Assembly (NCBI GenBank): GCA_002431805.1
Contig: DJEE01000045.1
Span: 470 to 9,328, forward strand
Source of the DNA: Eggerthellaceae bacterium UBA5906
GTDB taxonomy: Bacteria; Actinomycetota; Coriobacteriia; Coriobacteriales; Eggerthellaceae
DNA: 8,859 nucleotides
Direction: 5' to 3'
The translations under genes were made by a program, and so were the position numbers. This document shows positions 1 through 5,092 of this stretch, piece by piece. Under the pieces are notes generated by a model. The model was not told the origin of the DNA, made no database searches, and saw only the letters and a program-made list of their open reading frames with translations. The number at the start of each line of letters is the position of its first letter. Positions within the stretch are counted from its first letter, which is position 1.

Positions 1-93
1 GGAGCGTTTTCCACCATAGAAGACCTTAAACGCGTTTCCGGCATCGGCGATAAGAAGTATGCCGCATTGGCCGATTGCATATGCGTTGGGTAG
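1..93 (+). CDS. comEA: ComEA C-terminus (DNA receptor of competence), 5' end outside window
   Basis: The first 30 codons in frame 1, ending at TAG 91-93, encode the last part of a helix-hairpin-helix (HhH) DNA-binding domain. The readable residues include the hallmark segment STIEDLKRVSGIGDKKYAAL, with the hairpin sequence SGIGDKK. In ComEA proteins this domain lies at the C-terminus, outside the membrane, and binds incoming double-stranded DNA before handing it to ComEC. The identification rests on this short HhH tail plus comEC following directly. Other HhH proteins end similarly, but this neighbour makes ComEA by far the likeliest. The stop codon lies inside the beginning of comEC, so the two genes overlap by about 13 nt and are probably co-transcribed and translationally coupled. 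Confidence 0.85.
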   Translation, partial: GAFSTIEDLKRVSGIGDKKYAALADCICVG

Positions 94-2498
94 CCAACCC
101 TCAGCGCGAGCTGTTTTCCGATAGCGCAGCGGATAGCGATGTAGTTGAACGTGCCGGTTCGTTTCCGCCTCGTCCCAGCATACCCCTTACCTTGTCTCTT
201 GCGGTTGGCGTATGGGCGGGTGCTGCGGCTGCTTTGCTTTCGTTGCAAAACGTTGAAGCGGTTGCGTGTGTGCAGCTGTCAGCTGCCTGTTTGGCGTTGT
301 CGCTTGGAAACCTTGTGTTGTGGTGGAAGCGACGTGCGGGCGCGCTTATCTGGGTACTGGTTGTAGGGCTGCTCGTGGGCGCAGGGTTGGGGGCGGTGCA
401 AGCTGCTCGTATACACCATGCGCAAGGAGAGGTTTCCAACCTATCGGGAAAGCTGACGATAGAGGCCGTTGCCGACGGCTCTGAAGGGGCTTACGGAGCA
501 TCGTGCTTGGCGCGCGTTTGTGCAGATGGCGCATCACCGTTGCTGGCAACCGTGTCGTTTCCGGAAGGGGAGGCGGTGCCGGCGTATGGCAACGTCTTCG
601 AAGGCTACGGTTCGGTTTCGCTACCGTCCGAATCGCGCGCGGCATACTGCTGGGAAAAGGGTGCCGTTGCTGCCGTGAAGTTGAGAACGTGCGCTCAGGT
701 TGATCGCAGCGATTTACTCGGAATCCTTGTTGGCGTTCGTGCCCGTGCGGTTGACATGCTTGTGAACCCGCAGCGTATAGACGGTGGTTTGGCCGCAGCG
801 GTGGCGTGCGGTTGGCGTGCAGCGCTGCCAAGTGAGGTGTATCAAGATTTTCAGGTAAGCGGGCTGGCGCACGTGGTTGCGGTTTCAGGTGCGCATCTTT
901 CAATCGTGGTGGCGTTTGTGGCTGCCCTTATGAGGTTTGCCCGCCTGCCGCGGTGGCTGTCGGTGGCGGCGCAAATTGCGCTGGTGCTTGCGTACTTGGT
1001 GCTTACCGCCCTGCCCGTTTCCGCCATCCGGGCAGCAATCATGACATTTGCGGGCTTGCTGTCGTGGACTGCGCGCAAACGGGCCTCGTCGCTTTCGGGG
1101 CTGTCGGTGTGCGTTGTCGGGATGGTGGTGCTTGATCCTCAGGTTGCCATTTCGGCGTCGTTTGCGCTCTCGGCGCTTTCCACGTTGGGCATTGTGTTGT
1201 TCGGCTCGCTGCTTGATGCGTGGTTTGGACATGCCGTTTCGCGTCTACCGGCTTTCGTGCGCGAAGCGCTTTCGCTTACGTGCGCCTCATCGCTTTTGGC
1301 AATGCCTATTTCGGCCGCTTTGTTCTCGCAGCTCCCGTTGATTTCGCCGCTTGCGAACGTGGTTACCGCTCCGCTGTTTGGGCCGGTGTGCATGGTGGGC
1401 ATCGTGTGCGCGGTGGTGGGCGTGGCTGTTCCTGTGGCAGCACCTGCGGCTGCATCGGTTGCGTGCGGTTTGGCGTATGCGCTGCGCATGGTAGTGCACG
1501 CGGTGGCGCCGATCCCGTATGCGAGCATTCCGATATCACTTGGCGCTGGCGCGGCGTTGACGGTATCGGCCGTTGCCGCAGCGTTGCTATGGCTATGGTG
1601 GCCACGGCCTGGGCTGAGGGGTGCACGTGCCGTACCGGTAAAGCGTTTCGCAGGCGCGGTGTTGTGTGGGCTCTGTTGCGGGGCCATATGGCTTGGAGCA
1701 GCCGGGTTGAAACAGTCGGCCACGCAGCTCATTGCGCTTGATGTGGGGCAGGGTGATGCCATACTGCTGCAAAGCCGCGGCAAAACCATGCTTATCGACA
1801 CCGGAAATCAAGACAGCATGCTGCGCGAAGCGCTTGCACGGCAGGGCGTAGCGCATCTTGACGCACTGCTGATCACGCACCCCGATGATGATCACATGGG
1901 CTCGTTGCCTTCTTTGCGCGGCGTGGTGCAGGTGGATCGCGTGCTTGTCGCAAACGACGCACTTTCGTGCACGTGCGGTTCGTGCGTGAAGCTTCGTGCG
2001 AATGCAACCGCCCTCGTTGGACAGCAAGGGCTTGCGGGGTTGCAGGTGCACGATAACATCACGCTTGGCGCGTACACCCTTACGTGTATATGGCCACGTG
2101 CGTATACCGACGAAGGGGGCAACGCCGACAGCGTGTGCTTGCTGGCCGATACCGATCTTGACGCCAACGGGCAACGCGAGTGGAGAGCGCTGCTGGTGGG
2201 TGATGCCGAACATGACCAGTTGGACGCTCTGTTTGCCGCGGACGTGGTGGAAAGCGTTGATGTCTACAAAGTTGGGCATCACGGTTCGAAAAATGCCCTT
2301 ACCCCCGAACAGGCTCAAACGTTGTCTCCGAGTGTATCGCTGGTGTCCGTAGGCGCGCATAACCGCTACGGACACCCGGCTGCAACTACCATAGAGGCGC
2401 TTGAGGCGGCTGACAGCGCAATCTTTCGAACCGATGAACGCGGGGACGTGGTCTGCAGTTTCACGGAAGATGACATTGATGTGCGGTGTCTGCGGTAA
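81..2498 (+). CDS. comEC: ComEC/Rec2 family DNA uptake channel with C-terminal MBL-fold domain
   Basis: This encodes about 805 aa, a normal length for full ComEC, the polytopic membrane protein through which transforming DNA enters the cytoplasm as a single strand. Three hydrophobic segments lie at about 34-55, 62-82 and 89-108. They are followed by an OB-fold-like soluble region (about 115-205) with four cysteines (142, 147, 190, 204). The Competence domain spans about 235-505: it carries the signature GLAHVVAVSGAHLSIV (261-276), then R317, SALSTLGI, and an LPLISPLANVVTAPLFGP stretch. The C-terminal metallo-beta-lactamase-fold domain starts at LDVGQGD (553-559) and carries HPDDDH (600-605), VGDAEHD (from 707) and VGHHGSK (from 731). 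Its metal-binding residues look intact, consistent with the nuclease role proposed for this domain. ATG 81 was chosen over TTG 75; both lie within the end of comEA and neither has a strong Shine-Dalgarno sequence. An unusual CxCxxC cluster (630-635) lies just after the first metal motif. Confidence 0.96.
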   Translation: MRWVANPQRELFSDSAADSDVVERAGSFPPRPSIPLTLSLAVGVWAGAAAALLSLQNVEAVACVQLSAACLALSLGNLVLWWKRRAGALIWVLVVGLLVGAGLGAVQAARIHHAQGEVSNLSGKLTIEAVADGSEGAYGASCLARVCADGASPLLATVSFPEGEAVPAYGNVFEGYGSVSLPSESRAAYCWEKGAVAAVKLRTCAQVDRSDLLGILVGVRARAVDMLVNPQRIDGGLAAAVACGWRAALPSEVYQDFQVSGLAHVVAVSGAHLSIVVAFVAALMRFARLPRWLSVAAQIALVLAYLVLTALPVSAIRAAIMTFAGLLSWTARKRASSLSGLSVCVVGMVVLDPQVAISASFALSALSTLGIVLFGSLLDAWFGHAVSRLPAFVREALSLTCASSLLAMPISAALFSQLPLISPLANVVTAPLFGPVCMVGIVCAVVGVAVPVAAPAAASVACGLAYALRMVVHAVAPIPYASIPISLGAGAALTVSAVAAALLWLWWPRPGLRGARAVPVKRFAGAVLCGLCCGAIWLGAAGLKQSATQLIALDVGQGDAILLQSRGKTMLIDTGNQDSMLREALARQGVAHLDALLITHPDDDHMGSLPSLRGVVQVDRVLVANDALSCTCGSCVKLRANATALVGQQGLAGLQVHDNITLGAYTLTCIWPRAYTDEGGNADSVCLLADTDLDANGQREWRALLVGDAEHDQLDALFAADVVESVDVYKVGHHGSKNALTPEQAQTLSPSVSLVSVGAHNRYGHPAATTIEALEAADSAIFRTDERGDVVCSFTEDDIDVRCLR

Positions 2499-2499
2499 A

Positions 2500-3486
2500 A
2501 TGCAGCGCATGGCAGATACGAAGAACAACTCAAAACCATTGCTTCCGGTGTACCTCATCACGGGCGAGGATGCGCTCAAACGTGATGCGGTGCTCAAGCG
2601 CTTGCGTACGCGTTTGTCGAGCATGGGCGACTTATCTTTCAACTCCGACGTGTTCGAGGGCTCGGAGTTCACGGGCGACGACGTGGTGAACGCGTGCAAC
2701 ACCATTCCGTTTGCGTCGCCCGTGCGTTTGGTGGAAGTGCGCGAGGCTGATAAGCTGAAGAAGGCGGACTCCGAACCAATCGTGGCGTACCTAGATGCAC
2801 CGTGCGAGTCTACGGTGCTTGCGCTGGTGGCGGAAAAGCTTGCCAAGAACACGCGCTTGTACAAAGCCGTTGCCAAGCACGGCAAAACGGCCGTTATCGA
2901 CTGCGCCCCGCCGAAGGCGCGGGATTTGCCGAAGCTCGTGCGCTCTATGGCCGTTGGCCACGGTGTCACGTTCAGCGAAGGCGCGGCTGTGGCGCTCGTT
3001 AACCTGGTGGGCGAAGATACGGTGCATCTTGATGCTGAAATCAAAAAGATCGCGCTTGCACATACCGGCACCGCAGCAGTGGGCGAGCAGGAAGTGCTTT
3101 CGCTCGTAACGCGCACCGCTGAGGTTAAACCCTGGGAATTCGTGAATGCGTTCGCCGCGCGCGACACGGCGAAATGCCTGCTGTACCTTGAACGCATGAA
3201 GTCGGTGTCTCCGCATGCGCTTATGCCGATGTGCGCCGCTCGCTTGCGCGAGCTCATATGCGCGAAAAGCATGATTGCGCGCGGAAATCCGAAAGCCATC
3301 GCGTCTGCGCTCAAGCAGCCCGACTGGCGCGTGAGAAACCATGCAACCTGGGCGAGGCGCTTCACCGGCGAAGAGCTGCGCACAGCGCTTATCAGCGCCC
3401 GTGACACCGAACAGGCCATGAAAAGCGGAGCCGATGCTGCCGCCGCGTTCCGCGAATGGGTAGTAAACGTAACGGCAAAGCGTTAA
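2500..3486 (+). CDS. holA: DNA polymerase III delta subunit (clamp loader)
   Basis: About 328 aa, the usual size for HolA. The delta subunit opens the beta sliding clamp as part of the delta/tau-gamma/delta' clamp loader in the cytoplasm. The N-terminus LLPVYLITGEDALKRDAVLK (residues 14-33) is the family's first strand and degenerate P-loop region, where classical Walker A residues are not expected. The middle contains LVNLVGEDTVHLDAEIKKIALAH, matching the conserved VG-D-xx-L-xx-E-xxKL region. The C-terminal collar domain shows a segment with RLRELICAKSMIARGN, the QPDWRVRN motif, and a helix ending in DTEQAMKSG. The gene sits 1 nt after the comEC stop, so coupling is likely. The start is ambiguous: ATG 2500, ATG 2509 (giving MADTK) or ATG 2479 (preceded by GGAAGA at 2465-2470) are all possible and change only the first few residues. 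The comEC-holA-rpsT context agrees. Confidence 0.94.
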   Translation: MQRMADTKNNSKPLLPVYLITGEDALKRDAVLKRLRTRLSSMGDLSFNSDVFEGSEFTGDDVVNACNTIPFASPVRLVEVREADKLKKADSEPIVAYLDAPCESTVLALVAEKLAKNTRLYKAVAKHGKTAVIDCAPPKARDLPKLVRSMAVGHGVTFSEGAAVALVNLVGEDTVHLDAEIKKIALAHTGTAAVGEQEVLSLVTRTAEVKPWEFVNAFAARDTAKCLLYLERMKSVSPHALMPMCAARLRELICAKSMIARGNPKAIASALKQPDWRVRNHATWARRFTGEELRTALISARDTEQAMKSGADAAAAFREWVVNVTAKR

Positions 3487-3509
3487 AAGCACCCCTGAGG
3501 GGAGTTGTA

Positions 3510-3540
3510 CGTGAGCACGGGGACGGAGCGGGTGTTCACG
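3510..3540. repeat. REP-like hairpin, copy 1 (imperfect)
   Basis: CGTGAGCAC (3510-3518) can pair with GTGTTCACG (3532-3540), nine pairs with one G-T wobble, around a 13-nt loop containing GGGGACGGAG. The element starts about 23 nt after the holA stop. Nearly the same sequence recurs in inverted orientation at 3569-3600, so this is one half of a head-to-head repeat pair. A tiny separate dyad (CCCC-TGA-GGGG, 3492-3502) lies just before it. No T-run follows, so it is not a standard intrinsic terminator. Confidence 0.7.
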
Positions 3541-3557
3541 AAGGCATTTTGGAATGA

Positions 3558-3611
3558 GTAAGGGCAACCGTGAACACGTCCCTCCGTCCCCGTGTTCACG
3601 GTTGCCCTTAC
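3558..3611. repeat. REP-like hairpin, copy 2 (perfect 21-bp palindrome, 12-nt loop)
   Basis: Positions 3558-3578 and 3591-3611 are exact reverse complements (21 bp), separated by the 12-nt loop TCCCTCCGTCCC. The inner part (CGTGAACACG ... CGTGTTCACG) is the inverse of copy 1. The outer 12 bp (GTAAGGGCAACC / GGTTGCCCTTAC) are unique to this copy. The hairpin lies between the holA stop and the shared terminator and contains no plausible gene. It resembles REP/BIME elements mobilised by Y1 (RAYT) transposases, but no transposase is in the window. The family assignment is inference. Confidence 0.8.
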
Positions 3612-3614
3612 AAC

Positions 3615-3653
3615 AAAAAAATGGCTCCGGATTACCGGAGCCATTTTCGTTTT
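3615..3653. terminator. Bidirectional rho-independent terminator between holA and rpsT
   Basis: A perfect 13-bp stem (3618-3630 with 3635-3647; core TGGCTCCGG/CCGGAGCCA) surrounds an ATTA tetraloop. Read on the minus strand, the stem is followed by a run of seven T (complement of A 3615-3621), so it should efficiently end rpsT transcription. Read on the plus strand it is followed by TTTT-CG-TTTT (3644-3653), so it can also stop transcripts arriving from comEC-holA. Its position between convergent genes, about 20 nt beyond the rpsT stop, fits a shared terminator. Confidence 0.93.
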
Positions 3654-3672
3654 CGCTTATGCGAATGCGGTG

Positions 3673-4179
3673 CTATTCAGCAGCCTGCTCGCCCTCGTCG
3701 GCCTCGGCCTCAGCGGCAGCAGCCTCGGCAGCTTCCTTGGCCTTGCGCTCGGCAGCGGCAGCCTCAAGCTTCTTCTGCTCGGCAACGCGCTTTGCCTTCT
3801 CCTCGTTGGCAACCTTGTAAGCGGCGGCCTTCTCAGCCTTGCGGGCAGCCTTCTTGGAGCCGGTGGCCTCCTGCTTCTTGGCCTCGGGCTTCACGTATGC
3901 GCCGCGCACCTCGTCGGTGACGATGGTGTTCACCAGAGCCATAACGCCGGACTTGCGGTTGGCAGCCTGGTTCTTGTGGATGATGCCCTTGGAAGCAGCC
4001 TTGTCAAGCAGGCGGCAAGCATACAGGCCCTTGGCGTATGCAGCGGCGGCGTCGCCGGCGGCAACGGCCTCGCGTGCAGCGCGCACGGCGGTCTTCAGCT
4101 CGGATTTGCAAGCGCGGTTGCGCTGACGGGACTTCTCGTTGGTGATGATGCGCTTCTTCTGGCTCTTGATGTTTGCCAT
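3673..4179 (-). CDS. rpsT: 30S ribosomal protein S20 with long Ala/Lys/Glu-rich C-terminal extension
   Basis: S20 binds 16S rRNA during assembly of the small ribosomal subunit. The protein is 168 aa. Residues 1 to about 90 are a standard S20: [20 protein letters not shown] at the start, then two basic helices with [31 protein letters not shown] and SGVMALVN. The ordinary family length is about 86-90 aa. Residues about 95-168 form an added tail almost wholly of Ala, Lys, Glu and Arg, basic near 100-150 and acidic at the end ([12 protein letters not shown]), likely a long helix or coiled coil. The start ATG (complement of 4177-4179) is certain: AAGGAG (complement of 4187-4192) lies 7 nt upstream and the family N-terminus begins exactly there. 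It is convergent with holA, which is commonly next to rpsT, and ends at the bidirectional terminator. The frame stays open upstream of the ATG, but that part bears no resemblance to S20. Confidence 0.96.
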   Translation of the reverse strand: MANIKSQKKRIITNEKSRQRNRACKSELKTAVRAAREAVAAGDAAAAYAKGLYACRLLDKAASKGIIHKNQAANRKSGVMALVNTIVTDEVRGAYVKPEAKKQEATGSKKAARKAEKAAAYKVANEEKAKRVAEQKKLEAAAAERKAKEAAEAAAAEAEADEGEQAAE

Positions 4180-4206
4180 GTTGAATCTCCTTCGATTCTT
4201 GTTTCC

Positions 4207-4246
4207 TTTGCCGCAGCTTAGCGGTGCCTTTTGCTCCGGCGGCAAA
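4207..4246 (-). promoter_or_regulatory. Hairpin in rpsT leader
   Basis: TTTGCCGC (4207-4214) is an exact reverse complement of GCGGCAAA (4239-4246), giving an 8-bp stem around a 24-nt interior. In the rpsT transcript it would end about 14 nt before the AAGGAG ribosome binding site. S20 is known to limit its own translation in E. coli, so a structured leader is plausible, but this stem is not a recognised S20 leader motif and regulation is inferred. Confidence 0.35.
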
Positions 4247-4285
4247 CAAGTATGAAGGGAAGGGAAATGCACAGGTGACGGATTG

Positions 4286-4339
4286 GCATATGCAGTGCAG
4301 AAAACGCAACGCCCCAACCAGGGTGCATATGCAGAGCAG
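4286..4339. repeat. 15-nt direct repeat (GCATATGCAG-type) upstream of rpsT
   Basis: GCATATGCAGTGCAG (4286-4300) recurs as GCATATGCAGAGCAG (4325-4339), with one mismatch and starts 39 nt apart. The core GCATATGC is itself a palindrome. Two similar palindromic sites 39 nt apart in a divergent promoter region could be binding sites for a dimeric regulator, but no matching regulator is in the window and coincidence is possible. Confidence 0.4.
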
Positions 4340-4503
4340 ACAGGTTTTCCCGCTCCTATGAGCCAATCGGCCACCCGGCACCACGACAATCCTTCGTGCA
4401 GCCTTGTCTGCGGATTCGCCTTCATAAGGTGAAAGCGAACGTCGCGCCGGATACGCAATGCGATAGAATAGCGCAAGTTACACGTGCTTGCACGACATTT
4501 TTC

Positions 4504-4530
4504 AAGGTTGTGCAGGTAAATGCACAACTT
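4504..4530 (+). promoter_or_regulatory. Dyad (possible operator or leader hairpin) upstream of lipoprotein gene
   Basis: GTTGTGCA (4507-4514) and TGCACAAC (4521-4528) are perfect reverse complements with a 6-nt AT-rich spacer (GGTAAA). Allowing one bulged G, the pairing extends to AAG(G)TTGTGCA / TGCACAACTT (4504-4530). It lies 30 nt before the start codon and about 20 nt before the AGAGG ribosome binding site (4551-4555). The shape suits an operator for a dimeric repressor or activator. As RNA it would be a short hairpin without a T-run, so it is not a terminator. Confidence 0.5.
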
Positions 4531-4560
4531 ATGGGCTGATGGTCAACGAAAGAGGTTGCA

Positions 4561-4989
4561 ATGGCAAAACGAAGGGCAGTGCTTGCAGGGTGCGTGGTTG
4601 CGTTAAGCGTGGTGTGCGCATGCGGTTTTGCGGGGTGCGGAGCCAAGCAGCATGAAATCATTGATCAGGGCAAGTCTTGCGTGTCGTGCCATTCCGACAA
4701 CAAGCAAACCTACGATGTTGAGCAGCCCGCCAGCGCGGCGCAGTCAACGGGCCAGGTGAACGTGAAAACCAACGCCTCTCAGGTAATCATTGCCAAGCCT
4801 ACGTTTATCTCGGAAGACGGTTCGAAGTTCGTGCCCGAGCAAGTGTCCACGCAAAACGTGTCCGACGGCCAGGCTACCGTGCAGCTTCCCGAAGGCACGT
4901 GGGCGGTGTGCACCAACGACGGCCAGGTAAAAGCAAAGGTCGTGGTGGTCAGCGCGCAAGCTGCCGGTGCTCCTGACGTGGAATTGTAG
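4561..4989 (+). CDS. Predicted lipoprotein with a single CxxCH (heme c-type) motif
   Basis: This encodes 142 aa of no recognised family. It has a basic N-terminus (MAKRR), a hydrophobic stretch (about 7-24) and a lipobox-like FAGC ending at Cys26, so it is probably exported and lipid-anchored on the outer face of the membrane. Directly after comes CVSCH (Cys40, Cys43, His44), the covalent heme-binding motif of c-type cytochromes, in the typical setting GKSCVSCHSDN. The remainder (about 60-135) alternates polar and hydrophobic residues and ends in VKAKVVVVSA, suggesting a small beta domain. After Met1 there is no Met, and the only other His is His31, so His31 or an external residue would have to be the second heme ligand. 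AGAGG (4551-4555) sits 5 nt before the ATG. It is flanked by a dyad upstream and a terminator-like hairpin downstream, so it may be a single-gene unit. A CxxC zinc site is the main alternative reading. Confidence 0.8.
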   Translation: MAKRRAVLAGCVVALSVVCACGFAGCGAKQHEIIDQGKSCVSCHSDNKQTYDVEQPASAAQSTGQVNVKTNASQVIIAKPTFISEDGSKFVPEQVSTQNVSDGQATVQLPEGTWAVCTNDGQVKAKVVVVSAQAAGAPDVEL

Positions 4990-4991
4990 TG

Positions 4992-5006
4992 CGCCGCTGT
5001 GCGGCG
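4992..5006. repeat. Short GC hairpin just after lipoprotein stop
   Basis: CGCCGC and GCGGCG form a 6-bp stem around TGT, beginning 3 nt after the TAG of the lipoprotein gene. No T-run follows, so alone it is not a convincing intrinsic terminator. It may protect the 3' end of the transcript. Confidence 0.35.
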
Positions 5007-5018
5007 GCGGCGTTCGCC

Positions 5019-5027
5019 TGGTAAAAT
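5019..5027 (+). promoter_or_regulatory. Extended -10 promoter candidate for lepA cluster
   Basis: TGGTAAAAT matches the extended -10 pattern TGn-TATAAT with one difference in the hexamer. It lies 66 nt before the lepA ATG and would place the transcription start near 5033-5035. No good -35 element is seen at 16-18 nt upstream, which extended -10 promoters can tolerate. This is a pattern match only. Confidence 0.35.
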
Positions 5028-5044
5028 AACACGTTGCTAAACAC

Positions 5045-5076
5045 AAGCGCCGTTTCCTCGGCGCTTTCTCCTCTTT
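5045..5076 (+). terminator. Terminator-like hairpin between lipoprotein gene and lepA
   Basis: AAGCGCCG (5045-5052) pairs perfectly with CGGCGCTT (5059-5066) around TTTCCT, followed by the pyrimidine-rich TCTCCTCTTT (5067-5076). It probably ends the lipoprotein transcript. Because the -10 candidate lies just upstream, the hairpin could instead sit in the lepA leader and attenuate lepA expression. The T-run is interrupted by C, so strength is uncertain. Confidence 0.6.
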
Positions 5077-5092
5077 ATGAAAGCTTGAGGCC

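Larger units (their letters stand above)
4180..4560. other. Divergent intergenic region between rpsT and the heme-motif lipoprotein gene
   Basis: These 381 nt separate two divergent genes and should hold both promoters. I see no credible coding sequence: the open frames that cross it are extensions or antisense shadows of the neighbours. No tRNA or recognised riboswitch could be made out. It holds a GC-rich hairpin in the rpsT leader (4207-4246), a direct repeat (4286-4339) and a dyad (4504-4530), listed separately. I could not identify a convincing -35/-10 pair for rpsT. TAGAAT at 4464-4469 is the best -10 match on the plus strand but lacks a matching -35. Confidence 0.6.

Noticed and set aside
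1593..3419. Very long minus-strand open frame (608 aa) opposite comEC and holA
   Set aside because: It is antisense to two well-supported genes, spans their junction, and its translation is rich in Arg, His, Ser and Cys without any recognisable domain. It is a by-product of GC-rich codon use.
3510..3611. CRISPR-like or small-RNA gene interpretation of the repeats
   Set aside because: Only two copies, in inverted rather than direct orientation, with no regular spacers and no cas genes.
3554..4221. Plus-strand frames of 88-209 aa across the REP-like hairpins and antisense to rpsT
   Set aside because: They cross the terminator and run opposite to rpsT. The Leu/Gly/Ser-rich or Ser/Ala-rich translations mirror the Ala-rich S20 tail codons.
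4330..4440. Possible tRNA or riboswitch on the minus strand (a GGTGGCCGATTGGCTCATAG stretch looked faintly tRNA-like)
   Set aside because: No cloverleaf could be drawn: the T-arm GGTTCGAATCC-type motif and a matching acceptor stem are missing, and no known riboswitch core was recognised.
4464..4469. TAGAAT as a -10 box for the lipoprotein gene
   Set aside because: No TTGACA-like -35 at 16-19 nt upstream and no TGn extension. It is kept only as a weak mention.
4180..4527. Upstream extension of the rpsT open frame (to 284 aa)
   Set aside because: The family N-terminus MANIKSQKK and a strong AAGGAG site fix the start at 4179. The upstream part resembles no S20.
4422..4661. 79-aa minus-strand frame overlapping the start of the lipoprotein gene
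   Set aside because: Antisense to a gene with a clear signal peptide and CxxCH motif, with no domain features of its own.
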